This document shows positions 1 to 6,720 of a stretch of 9,886 nucleotides of DNA, in pieces. Source of the stretch: Marinilabiliaceae bacterium (lineage in GTDB: Bacteria > Bacteroidota > Bacteroidia > Bacteroidales > Marinilabiliaceae); NCBI GenBank assembly GCA_027010905.1, contig JALVBA010000134.1:1-9886 (forward strand). Reading direction: 5' to 3'. The position numbers and the translations under genes were made by a program. Below the pieces are notes generated by a model. The model searched no databases. It had not been told where the DNA came from and worked only from the letters and a program-made list of their open reading frames with translations. Every line of letters begins with the position of its first letter. The stretch's first letter is position 1.

Positions 1-116
1 ATACAGATTGTGGTAAAAATGTATTAAGATACTGATTATCAGGGATTTAACCTAATTTTTTAACACTTTATTTTGCTGATTTTCAACATTTTATGTGTGT
101 TTTTAACGAACTATTG

Positions 117-124
117 TATATTTA
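117..124 (+). promoter_or_regulatory. possible -7 box of the acyl-CoA ligase operon
   Basis: TATATTTA lies 22 nt before the ATG at 147 and differs from the Bacteroidota -7 consensus TAnnTTTG only in its last base. No clear TTTG-like -33 box sits 19-22 nt upstream, so this is a weak call resting mainly on position. Confidence 0.3.
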
Positions 125-146
125 CACTACTCAAAAATAAAAGGTG

Positions 147-1802
147 ATGATTGAAGAGAGTCTGGTAAGGTTTATTGAAGATAGTATTAAAGAGAATTGG
201 GATATTGATGCTTTGGCTGATTACGAAGGAAAGTCACTAAAATATAGTGATGCTGGAGAACAGATAATCAGGCTCCACCTCCTTTTCGGACATCTCGGTG
301 TAAAACGAGGGGATAAGATTGCTTTGCTAGGCAATAACTCAGCAAACTGGGCTACCTTGTTTTTGGCAACCATTACCTATGGGGCTGTTATTGTTCCTAT
401 CCTACCCGATTTCGGAGCCGACAATGTTCATCACATTGTTGACCATTCTGATGCTACATGTTTTTTTATTTCCGATGCACTATGGAAAAGTGTTGATATC
501 CGGAAGATGCCAAAACTTAATGCGGTTTTTTCATTAGAGATTCTTTCTGTTCTCTATTTAAAAAACAGAAAAGCAGAGAATGTTTTTAACTCACTTGAGG
601 AGGAGTTTTGGAAAAAGTATCCTTCAGGCATAACCTCTGAGCAGATTGATTTCCTAGAAATCAGGAACGATGAACTTGCACTAATAAGTTACACATCGGG
701 TACAACCGGATTTTCAAAAGGGGTGATGATATTACACAATAGCCTTACTGCCAATGTGCGGTTTGCCCATACGCATATGCCTCTGAAGTCGGGCGACTCG
801 ATACTTTCGTTGCTAACTCTTGCTCACTCTTTCGGCATGTCGTTCGATTTTCTCTTCCCTTTTACATTGGGGTGCAATATCACATTCCTGACCCGTATTC
901 CTCCTCTGCCTGTACTGGTTAAAGCGTTTGCAAAAGTAAAGCCCCGACTAATATTGCTTGTACCACTGATTCCCGAGAAAATATTCAAGAAGCAGCTTCT
1001 TCCTGTTGTTGAAAAACCATTGGTTAAAATACTCCTTAAAATACCGGGAATAAACACTATTATCCTTAATAAATTTAACCATAAAATTTCAGAGGTGTTT
1101 GGCAATAATTTTCATGAGGTTGTTCTTGGAGGAGCAGCATTCAGCAAAGAGGCTGAGATGCTTTTCAGAAAGATGAAATTTCCCTACACCGTTGGTTATG
1201 GCATGACGGAGTGTGGTCCTCTAATCAGCTATGCTCCAAGCAGAGAGAATAGGTTTAGTTCATGCGGCAGAGCTGTGGATACACTTGAGGTACGTATTGA
1301 TTCGTCTGATGAGCAGAATGTTGTGGGCGAGATATTGGTTAAAGGGGATAATGTGATGGACGGCTACTACAAAAACGAGGAGGCTACAGCTGAGGTTATT
1401 GACAAAGATGGTTGGCTTCATACGGGTGACCTAGGGGTGATTGACAGTGATAGATTTATCTATATCAGAGGGAGGAATAAGAGTATGATACTTGGCTCTT
1501 CGGGTAAGAATATCTATCCCGAAGAGGCAGAGGCAGAAATAAATAACTGCATCTATATTCAGGAGTCGCTGGTTGTTGAGCGAGGCGATAAACTTGTGGC
1601 GTTAGTCTACCCTGATCAGGAGAGATTCAAAGAGCTGGGCAGTGGTAAACAGACGCTGGAGGGAGTACTTAAAAGCTATCTTAAGAAACTTAACAAGAGA
1701 CTTCCAAGCCATGTTAATATATCGAGATTTGAAATTCATGATGCAGAGTTTGAGAAGACTCCTAAAAAGAGTTTGAAAAGATATCTATATCAGGAGAAGT
1801 GA
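147..1802 (+). CDS. AMP-dependent acyl-CoA synthetase / acyl-AMP ligase (long-chain fatty-acid ligase type)
   Basis: This is an ANL-superfamily adenylating enzyme. It should activate a carboxylic acid, probably a fatty acid, with ATP to an acyl-AMP and then pass it to CoA. Counting from the GTG at 144, the core motifs are all visible: the P-loop A3 motif YTSGTTGFSKGV at residues 183-194, AHSFG near 227-231, A5 YGMTE at 352-356, A7 TGDL at 427-430 and A8 RGRNKSMI at 442-449 followed by GKNIYPEE. The length, about 551 aa, fits the family. The C-terminal A10 region reads EKTPKKSLKR, with Ser where the usual catalytic Lys would align. A GTG at 144 directly precedes the ATG at 147; I take the ATG, since AAAGG just upstream does not decide it. 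It is the first gene of a three-gene + strand cluster, 36 nt before a membrane protein gene. The family is clear; the acyl substrate cannot be read from sequence. Confidence 0.93.
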   Translation: MIEESLVRFIEDSIKENWDIDALADYEGKSLKYSDAGEQIIRLHLLFGHLGVKRGDKIALLGNNSANWATLFLATITYGAVIVPILPDFGADNVHHIVDHSDATCFFISDALWKSVDIRKMPKLNAVFSLEILSVLYLKNRKAENVFNSLEEEFWKKYPSGITSEQIDFLEIRNDELALISYTSGTTGFSKGVMILHNSLTANVRFAHTHMPLKSGDSILSLLTLAHSFGMSFDFLFPFTLGCNITFLTRIPPLPVLVKAFAKVKPRLILLVPLIPEKIFKKQLLPVVEKPLVKILLKIPGINTIILNKFNHKISEVFGNNFHEVVLGGAAFSKEAEMLFRKMKFPYTVGYGMTECGPLISYAPSRENRFSSCGRAVDTLEVRIDSSDEQNVVGEILVKGDNVMDGYYKNEEATAEVIDKDGWLHTGDLGVIDSDRFIYIRGRNKSMILGSSGKNIYPEEAEAEINNCIYIQESLVVERGDKLVALVYPDQERFKELGSGKQTLEGVLKSYLKKLNKRLPSHVNISRFEIHDAEFEKTPKKSLKRYLYQEK

Positions 1803-1838
1803 CAGAAATTATTTATTAAATAACTATTCGATAAACCT

Positions 1839-3089
1839 ATGGATATTCCCGTTGACTTGATAAATTTTCTGATGGTTGTAGCGTTCTCTCTATTGATTGG
1901 GCTGGAGCAACGCAGACACCATTTTGAGGAGCCTAAAGACTCTCTCTTTGGGATGGACAGAACCTTTACTATGTTAGGGATTCTTGGATTTGTACTGTAT
2001 CGAATGTCACCGGAGAAACTCATTCCATTTAGTATCGGTGCTGTTGTTGTTTCGGTATTTTTGGCAATCTACTATTTTAAAAGAATAGAGAACCAAAACA
2101 GGTATGGACTAACTTCAATAATTATTGCTTTAATTACTTACAGCCTTACTCCCCTAATTTACAACACCCCTATTTGGTTGACAATTCTGGTTGTAACTTC
2201 GGTTTTAGTATTGACCCAACTTAAGAAACAACTGAAAATACTGAGCGGAAAATTTGATGACAATGAGTTTATAACATTGGCAAAGTTTTTAGTGATAAGT
2301 GGAATCATCTTACCCCTTCTGCCAAACAAAGAGATTACAGAGTTTATCCCCGTCTCTCCCTTTAAATTCTGGCTTGCGGTAGTTGTTATCTCAGGGATTT
2401 CCTATCTGAGTTATCTGCTGAAAAAATTTGTTTTTCCCAAAAGCGGGATGCTTATCACCGGCATACTTGGAGGTATGTATAGCAGTACTGCTACATCGAT
2501 TGTTCTGGCACGTAAAAGCAAAGTGACAAATATTGCAGTAAACAGAATGACAGCCTCCATAATTCTGGCAACAGGAATGATGTTTATTCGTATTTTTATT
2601 ATTGTTCTCGTTTTCAATTCAGCACTGGCCAAACACCTCGTAGTACCTTTTACAGTTCTAACTTTTATAACATTTCTCACTGCCGGAGTCATCTACAAAG
2701 TATGCAAGAAAGGTATCTCCACATCAATTGAGAATCCGAAAATTAAGAACCCACTTGAGTTTAACACTGCAATGCTTTTTGCTTTTCTATTTGTTCTGTT
2801 TTCGGTAATCACCAAGTATGTTTTGAAATCGTACGGCACACAGGGGCTCGATTTTCTGGCACTGGTAGTAGGTGTAACTGATATTGACCCGTTTTTGGTA
2901 TCTCTCTTCTCAGGCGAATATCAGGTTACTCTGCCGGCCATTGCCAATGCAACCCTTATTGCAATAAGCAGCAATAATCTGGTGAAGCTGGGGTATGTGG
3001 TATCTCTCGGGAGCAAGGAGATACGGCTTTCTGCAATAGTTGGGTTTGGGGTGATTATTGTAGCAAGTGTGCTGTTTGTTTTGATATAA
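1839..3089 (+). CDS. MgtC/SapB-type membrane protein with DUF4010 domain
   Basis: A 416-aa integral membrane protein with roughly ten or more hydrophobic segments. The N-terminal part resembles the MgtC/SapB domain: a first membrane segment ends in LLIGLEQRR (18-26), like the family's LLIGLERE signature, followed by RTFTMLGILG at 41-50. The C-terminal half fits DUF4010: a small-residue-rich GILGGMYSSTAT at 208-219, NPLEFNTAM at 304-312, and GVTDIDPF at 345-352. MgtC proteins are tied to magnesium limitation and acid or intracellular survival in other bacteria, but the transported substrate, if any, is unknown, and DUF4010 is uncharacterised. It starts 36 nt after the acyl ligase stop on the same strand, so co-transcription is likely. 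The ATG at 1839 places the first membrane segment right at the N terminus, as in relatives. The family call is fairly sure; no function is claimed. Confidence 0.85.
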   Translation: MDIPVDLINFLMVVAFSLLIGLEQRRHHFEEPKDSLFGMDRTFTMLGILGFVLYRMSPEKLIPFSIGAVVVSVFLAIYYFKRIENQNRYGLTSIIIALITYSLTPLIYNTPIWLTILVVTSVLVLTQLKKQLKILSGKFDDNEFITLAKFLVISGIILPLLPNKEITEFIPVSPFKFWLAVVVISGISYLSYLLKKFVFPKSGMLITGILGGMYSSTATSIVLARKSKVTNIAVNRMTASIILATGMMFIRIFIIVLVFNSALAKHLVVPFTVLTFITFLTAGVIYKVCKKGISTSIENPKIKNPLEFNTAMLFAFLFVLFSVITKYVLKSYGTQGLDFLALVVGVTDIDPFLVSLFSGEYQVTLPAIANATLIAISSNNLVKLGYVVSLGSKEIRLSAIVGFGVIIVASVLFVLI

Positions 3090-3146
3090 AACATTTAATA
3101 GAAGAAGAATATTTTCTATATTGGCAGAAATATAAAAACTAAATCT

Positions 3147-3611
3147 ATGGAAAACGAGATTAACACAACAGATGGATCTGAAATAAAAGAGATCAGCCTT
3201 TCACAACTCGCTATTAACTATCTGCAAAAAACTGCACCCTGGATTAAATTTATAAGTATAATGGGGTTTATTGGTAGTGGAATTATCGCACTTGTAGCTT
3301 TAGCGCTATTTTTTATTCCGATTCCTTTCCCCGGACAGCTCCCTATCGGTCCGGGATTGGGACCTATTTCAATTATCTATTTTGTGATGGCAATTATTAT
3401 GTTTTTCCCAAGTTATTACATGTTAAAGTACAGTAATAAGCTGTTGAAAACAAGACATGCCGAAGATGCCGGAGCAACCATCGAAGAGGCCTTTCTTTGG
3501 CAGAAGAAGTACTGGACTTTTATAGGGGTAATAATGATTGTTTATATTGGATTTATTATTGTTGCAATTGCCGGAGTTTTAATTGCATTTTTTACTCTTA
3601 ATGCATTTTAA
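3147..3611 (+). CDS. DUF5362-type small membrane protein
   Basis: A 154-aa protein with a polar N-terminal stretch (1-30) and three hydrophobic segments near 33-57, 72-94 and 123-150. The middle loop is rich in Gly and Pro (residues 58-73), and a charged stretch at 95-122 contains KTRHAEDA and EEAFLWQKKYW. The pattern of a short cytosolic head with LxxxAxxYLxxTAPWIKFIxxxGFI matches my memory of the DUF5362 family of Bacteroidota, whose function is unknown. It follows the DUF4010 gene by 57 nt and is probably the last gene of the operon, although TATATTGG at 3117-3124 is one mismatch from a -7 box and could give it its own promoter. Its TAA stop (3609-3611) overlaps the stop of the converging thioredoxin-like gene. 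The gene is convincing; the family name is from memory. Confidence 0.75.
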   Translation: MENEINTTDGSEIKEISLSQLAINYLQKTAPWIKFISIMGFIGSGIIALVALALFFIPIPFPGQLPIGPGLGPISIIYFVMAIIMFFPSYYMLKYSNKLLKTRHAEDAGATIEEAFLWQKKYWTFIGVIMIVYIGFIIVAIAGVLIAFFTLNAF

Positions 3612-4147
3612 TACTTAAAGTTAAAAAAAGAGAAGAGACTTTTCTTTTTCATCTTTCGTAATTTGGATTCCAGAGCACTGCCTCTGAGGTTTACCGCAAC
3701 GATTATACCGTCGGCATCAATTAGAAAATTGAATGGTACTGCCCTTATGTGATAAAGTTTAGCAGCCTCATTTCTCCATCCTTTGAGGTCGCTTACATGG
3801 GATGGCCACACTAGATTATCATTTTTAACAGCACTCTCCCACGAGCTCTGTTTCATGTCTAAGGATACACTGAATATAGTAAAGCCACTACCATTGCTAA
3901 ACTCTGCTGATTTATACTTCTCATAGGTCTGAACAAGCACGGGATTCTCTTTGCGACAGGGGCTGCACCACGATGCCCAAAAGTCGATCAGTACAACCTT
4001 CCCTTTTAGTGACGATAGTGAGAGAACCTCTCCGGTGATTGAGTTTTGAATAATCTCGGGAGCTTTCTGTCCTACCGTTAGGGTTTGACCCATCAGGGTA
4101 GATAGTCCGATAAAAAGAGAGACAAATATTGTAAGTACAATTTTCAT
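3608..4147 (-). CDS. secreted TlpA/ResA-family thioredoxin-like protein
   Basis: A 179-aa thiol-disulfide oxidoreductase of the AhpC/TSA-Redoxin, TlpA-like type, probably exported. The N terminus (MKIVLTIFVSLFIGLSTLMG) is a signal peptide with likely cleavage near residue 20-21; no lipobox Cys is seen. The thioredoxin fold follows: GQKAPEI at 26-32, the active site WASWCSPC at 57-64, and a cis-Pro in AVPF at 136-139. The family reduces or isomerises disulfides outside the cytoplasm, for example in cytochrome c maturation; no partner gene is next to it. I chose the ATG at 4147. An in-frame TTG at 4171 would add eight residues, but it lies within a perfect -7 box. The last ten residues (SLFSFFNFKY) look like an extension beyond the usual end and are encoded by a terminator-like hairpin. 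It converges on, and overlaps by 4 bp, the preceding + strand gene. Confidence 0.9.
   Translation of the reverse strand: MKIVLTIFVSLFIGLSTLMGQTLTVGQKAPEIIQNSITGEVLSLSSLKGKVVLIDFWASWCSPCRKENPVLVQTYEKYKSAEFSNGSGFTIFSVSLDMKQSSWESAVKNDNLVWPSHVSDLKGWRNEAAKLYHIRAVPFNFLIDADGIIVAVNLRGSALESKLRKMKKKSLFSFFNFKY
3625..3649. terminator. hairpin terminator inside the 3' coding end of the thioredoxin-like gene
   Basis: Bases 3625-3635 pair with 3639-3649 over 11 bp with one G-T wobble, around a 3-nt AGA loop. The inner part contains G-C pairs and the arms are A-rich and T-rich, so it reads as a hairpin with a T tract on either strand. It begins 13 nt after the stop of the + strand operon and suits its 3' end. 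On the minus strand it would act before the stop codon of the thioredoxin-like gene at 3610-3608. Confidence 0.65.
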
Positions 4148-4168
4148 AAAAACTAAGATTAATTTGTG

Positions 4169-4201
4169 CAAATATATAAAATCTAATGAATAGTTAATAA
4201 A
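4169..4201 (-). promoter_or_regulatory. Bacteroidota-type promoter of the thioredoxin-like gene
   Basis: On the minus strand, TTTA (4201-4198), a 21-nt spacer and a perfect -7 box TATATTTG (4176-4169) stand 21 nt before the ATG at 4147. The box is followed by CAC, as in the ftsX promoter. The -33 element is one base off TTTG. This supports the ATG start over the upstream TTG. Confidence 0.65.
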
Positions 4202-4258
4202 TTTGATGAAGCCGGTCTGGAAATTATAATTGATACGTTAGCTTCAACACAAAGGTTT

Positions 4259-5389
4259 CTATGAAGCACTTGTGTTTTTTATGTTGTCTGATTTTTTCAG
4301 TACCCACAACTCTACCTTCTCCGAGTTACGCCAGGTTTGATTTCTGCGTGTTTTCTTCGAAGCCTTGCCAACACTCCTCTGAATGAATGTCTCCTTTTCG
4401 AACCGCCCTCCTTTGGCTAATTCCGTTTCAATGGGGTGGGTTTTATTAACTTCGGTTATTTGTGCCAGATTGGAGAAAAGAATTACCACTCTGCCCCCGT
4501 CATCAAGTCTCTTTAATGCCTCAGAGAAGAAGCGGGGAAATAGCTCTTCGTCGTAATAGATAGCCTTGTCAATTCCATCTGCATAATGCGAAGCCGGCAG
4601 CCAGGGAGGATTAAAAACGAGAAACTCTGTTTTTGTGCTATGGCCGGCAAACAGATCTCCATATCTCAACTCTATTTTTGAGCATACACCCTTTCTTTTC
4701 AACTCTTCATTTAATCCTACAATTGCATTCGGATTTGAATCTGTACCACAAATACTCTCAAACCCATGTTTGAGCATCTGAAGAGAGAGAACTCCACTTC
4801 CAACACCGATGTCAATAGCCGATTTTCTCTCGCCCTGATACCGGCTTAACCAATCGTCAAAAAGCTCTAAATGTTCGAACCGGGTGGGGAAGTAGGTGCC
4901 AAAATATGGATTTATCTTTTGATTAAGCACCGGAACATATACCCCCTTCTTGTACCACTGCCACGAACTGTTTAGTCCCTGAACCTGTGGGAACGGTAGC
5001 AAAAATTCACTCATATCGGGGTATAACACATTTAGCCAACCTATGGCCGGAGCCTTTTTTACAGCAAGTGTGTTGTTACTAACCTCTACAACTATCCGGT
5101 TTGAAAGCTCGTGAAAATCTGAGCGGAAATTACGCTGCTCTATAAACGTTCGGTTGGAGTGAATATTTGTAAGGTAACTCTTCAGCTCTTGTAATAGTGT
5201 GAGGCCGCTACTGTAAACATCAACAACAAGTACAACATGTCCTTCAACCAGTGCATCAACAGCATTGCCCGGATTCATGCTGCGGTCGTACGGAACTACG
5301 TCAATGTCCGAGACAATGGGCTCAGGACGGTTAACAGGAATCTCCCTGCCTGAAACTGAAACTGTTAATGCCGGTTTGTTTCTTGTCAT
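4259..5389 (-). CDS. class I SAM-dependent methyltransferase with NPPW motif
   Basis: A 376-aa protein. The catalytic half shows SAM-binding motif I AIDIGVGSGV at 191-200, an acidic residue after strand 2 in GTDSNP (215-220), and FNPPW at 259-263, which corresponds to the (D/N/S)PP(Y/F/W) motif of amino- and amide-methyltransferases such as PrmC/HemK, RsmC and RlmG. Just before the Rossmann fold, PYFGTYFPTRFEHLELF (161-177) is a conserved-looking approach segment. The first ~150 residues form a separate domain that I do not recognise; it may be a degenerate methyltransferase-like or substrate-binding domain, as in RlmG/RsmC. The tail (around 341-366) is basic (GKASKKTRRN), suiting RNA or ribosome contact, but this is inference. 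The target could be rRNA, a glutamine side chain or a small molecule. It stands alone, with its own promoter and the thioredoxin-like gene downstream. The fold is sure, the substrate unknown. Confidence 0.88.
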   Translation of the reverse strand: MTRNKPALTVSVSGREIPVNRPEPIVSDIDVVPYDRSMNPGNAVDALVEGHVVLVVDVYSSGLTLLQELKSYLTNIHSNRTFIEQRNFRSDFHELSNRIVVEVSNNTLAVKKAPAIGWLNVLYPDMSEFLLPFPQVQGLNSSWQWYKKGVYVPVLNQKINPYFGTYFPTRFEHLELFDDWLSRYQGERKSAIDIGVGSGVLSLQMLKHGFESICGTDSNPNAIVGLNEELKRKGVCSKIELRYGDLFAGHSTKTEFLVFNPPWLPASHYADGIDKAIYYDEELFPRFFSEALKRLDDGGRVVILFSNLAQITEVNKTHPIETELAKGGRFEKETFIQRSVGKASKKTRRNQTWRNSEKVELWVLKKSDNIKNTSAS

Positions 5390-5409
5390 GCGTTGATAAA
5401 TAGGTTATT

Positions 5410-5441
5410 CAAAAATACAACTTTCCCGCTAAAGTAATAAA
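5410..5441 (-). promoter_or_regulatory. promoter of the methyltransferase gene
   Basis: On the minus strand, TTTA (5441-5438), a 20-nt spacer and the perfect -7 box TATTTTTG (5417-5410) lie 20 nt before the ATG at 5389. The arrangement matches the Bacteroidota sigma-A consensus (TTTG, about 19-21 nt, TAnnTTTG) apart from one base in the -33 box. Confidence 0.6.
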
Positions 5442-5544
5442 AGCTAAATAGTCAAACGTGAAAAAGTCCTCTATTTTTCAAACACAAGCTTTTAACTAAA
5501 GTTTGCCTGCCTTTTTGATACGCCTTTCATTTTTGTATTGACAC

Positions 5545-5557
5545 CCCGCTGTGCGGG
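5545..5557. repeat. GC-rich hairpin CCCGC-TGT-GCGGG
   Basis: A perfect 5-bp GC stem with a 3-nt loop stands out in an AT-rich spacer. It is followed by ACAG, which could instead pair with CTGT inside the hairpin, so two exclusive folds are possible. A T9 run starts 14 nt after the stem, too far for an ordinary intrinsic terminator. It may be a dispersed REP-like element, but one copy cannot show that. Confidence 0.4.
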
Positions 5558-5737
5558 ACAGACGCCAACGATTTTTTTTTAAATACCAATAAAATTAATA
5601 TCAAGATATCATCTCTCGTAGCACCTCAAAATAAGATTTAGCCGGTGTAGTTTAAAATAGTAGATTATTAAGAATCTGTAATTTAGCAAATAATTATTGC
5701 AATTATCAGCTAAAAAACAAAAAAACTAATTTAACTA

Positions 5738-5768
5738 TTTCGTTATTTGTAAAAACTATTTATCTTTG
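5738..5768 (+). promoter_or_regulatory. promoter of tRNA-Gln
   Basis: TTTC (5738-5741), a 19-nt spacer and a perfect -7 box TATCTTTG (5761-5768) followed by CA lie 26 nt before the tRNA 5' end. A short leader hairpin (GCTTT 5773-5777 with AAAGC 5783-5787) sits between the promoter and the tRNA. Confidence 0.65.
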
Positions 5769-5794
5769 CATCGCTTTACGAAAAAGCAAGAGTT

Positions 5795-5865
5795 TGTCCC
5801 ATGGTGTAATGGTAACACACCTGGTTTTGGTCCAGGCATTTAAGGTTCGAATCCTTATGGGACAA
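5795..5865 (+). tRNA. tRNA-Gln (anticodon TTG)
   Basis: A full cloverleaf of 71 nt can be drawn. The acceptor stem TGTCCCA (5795-5801) pairs with TGGGACA (5858-5864), with discriminator A at 5865. The D arm has GTGT/ACAC (5804-5807 with 5815-5818). The anticodon stem CCTGG/CCAGG (5820-5824 with 5832-5836) encloses loop TTTTGGT, giving anticodon TTG at 5827-5829, which reads CAA. The variable loop is 4 nt (CATT), and the T arm is TAAGG-TTCGAAT-CCTTA (5841-5857). The 3' CCA is not encoded and must be added after transcription. U55, the target of the TruB enzyme encoded further along, is base 5847. Confidence 0.97.
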
Positions 5866-5880
5866 CACATACAACAGGAA

Positions 5881-5911
5881 AAATCCCCGATTACATTGTA
5901 GTCAGGGATTT
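5881..5911. terminator. bidirectional terminator between tRNA-Gln and the TatD-family gene
   Basis: AAATCCC (5881-5887) pairs with GGGATTT (5905-5911). Inside, after one C-A mismatch, GATTAC (5889-5894) pairs with GTAGTC (5898-5903) with one wobble, around loop ATT. On the minus strand the stem runs into five T residues (5883-5879), and on the plus strand into a weaker T-rich tail (CTGTTTCTT). It lies between two convergent transcripts and can serve both. Confidence 0.8.
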
Positions 5912-5943
5912 CTGTTTCTTAAAGAGGATGGGTAAGGGAGAGG

Positions 5944-6627
5944 TTATTGCCGGTCAGGACAATTGTCGATGAAGCCCAAACTCCTGAAATTGTTATCTGT
6001 AATCACTTTCAGCTCATCAACTGTTATACTCCTTATTCCAGCAACCTTCCGGTAAATCTCTTCAATCGCAACATTTGAATCATCGGTTTCAAGAAACAGG
6101 TATTCGGGAGGAACAAGTCGACACACCTCTTTAAGCTTATCGTCACCTTTCAATAATTGTGGTCCCAGCGAGATGTGTATTCCGGCATTAACCATCTGCT
6201 CCATCATCTGCAAAGAGCTGTTGAAACCATGCAGAATCCAGGGCTGTTTCGCATTCATCTTTTTTCTGATGCCAATTATCTCGTTGTCTCGTCTCACACA
6301 ATGAACAGTTAAAGGGCAGCGATATTTTTCAGACATTTTGATATGCTCTTCAAAGACACTCTCCTGATCAGACTCTTTTGGACCTTTAATCCTGTCGAGA
6401 CCGGTCTCTCCAACACCCTTTACAATTCCTGACTTTATCCAGCTCTCAATCTGTTGTAAAGCTGCCTCAATATCAACCTCATCAATAAACCACGGATGGA
6501 TACCGGCAGTAATAATTCTATCATTCCCTTCATCAATACCCACATTATCCCACGGGAAGATATTAACGACTTTCGTCACCCCAGTTAGCCGGGTTTTACT
6601 ATGGGTATGTATATCGATAAAGTTCAT
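5944..6627 (-). CDS. TatD-family metal-dependent hydrolase (short form)
   Basis: A 227-aa amidohydrolase-superfamily protein of the TatD type. Relatives are metal-dependent nucleases (3'-5' exonuclease or DNase activity in E. coli TatD) and also D-aminoacyl-tRNA deacylase-like enzymes, so the substrate is left open. Expected metal ligands are present: HTH at 7-9, Glu74 in GVGETGLDR (71-79), His109 in TVHC, His133 in ILHGF (131-135) and Asp182 in LETDDS (179-184). AGIHPW at 41-46 is also typical. It is about 30 residues shorter than the usual 255-265 aa: the loop normally following LETDxP, often containing a RGKxNEP-like stretch, is missing. A short version is usual in Bacteroidota. It is a single-gene unit with a near-perfect promoter and converges on tRNA-Gln. 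Confidence 0.9.
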   Translation of the reverse strand: MNFIDIHTHSKTRLTGVTKVVNIFPWDNVGIDEGNDRIITAGIHPWFIDEVDIEAALQQIESWIKSGIVKGVGETGLDRIKGPKESDQESVFEEHIKMSEKYRCPLTVHCVRRDNEIIGIRKKMNAKQPWILHGFNSSLQMMEQMVNAGIHISLGPQLLKGDDKLKEVCRLVPPEYLFLETDDSNVAIEEIYRKVAGIRSITVDELKVITDNNFRSLGFIDNCPDRQ

Positions 6628-6653
6628 AAATTCAGCAACTATTTTTTCCGGTA

Positions 6654-6684
6654 CAAAGTTATCTCATGCGGGGACTCAGCCAAA
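6654..6684 (-). promoter_or_regulatory. near-consensus promoter of the TatD-family gene
   Basis: On the minus strand, TTTG (6684-6681), a 19-nt spacer and TAACTTTG (6661-6654) match both boxes of the Bacteroidota primary sigma consensus exactly, 26 nt before the ATG at 6627. The -33 box overlaps the left arm of an inverted repeat (6675-6720). Confidence 0.75.
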
Positions 6685-6720
6685 TAAAACATGTTAAAGC
6701 CGGGCATCAAATAGGCTGAG
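6675..6720. repeat. 7-bp inverted repeat CTCAGCC...GGCTGAG over the tatD promoter
   Basis: CTCAGCC (6675-6681) and GGCTGAG (6714-6720) are perfect inverted copies separated by 32 nt; CAAATA follows the left arm start (6681-6686) and precedes the right arm (6708-6713). The left arm touches the -33 box of the promoter. AAAGCCGG also occurs twice near here (about 6696-6703 and 6731-6738). It could be an operator or chance. Confidence 0.35.

Larger units (their letters stand above)
5390..5794. other. 405-bp intergenic region between divergent methyltransferase and tRNA-Gln
   Basis: I found no credible protein gene here on either strand. The stretch holds the methyltransferase promoter at its left end, the tRNA promoter at its right end, and in the middle a small GC-rich hairpin (5545-5557) shortly before a T9 run (5572-5580). 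From about 5640 to 5760 it is very AT-rich and otherwise featureless, apart from a weak AT palindrome (ATAATT...AATTAT) near 5690. Confidence 0.6.

Noticed and set aside
824..1105. Minus-strand open frame of 93 codons inside the acyl ligase gene
   Set aside because: It lies wholly within a well-supported gene in another frame and has no recognisable domain. Similar antisense frames at 1790-2023, 2411-2692, 7394-7678, 7799-8110 and 9468-9671 were dropped for the same reason.
4148..4171. TTG start extending the thioredoxin-like protein by eight residues
   Set aside because: The TTG overlaps a perfect -7 promoter box, and the ATG at 4147 gives a clean signal peptide.
4209..4266. Alternating GAAGC/GCTTC/GAAGC motifs after the methyltransferase stop as a terminator or riboswitch-like element
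   Set aside because: Stems are only 5 bp with long loops and there is no T tract; one copy lies inside the coding end.
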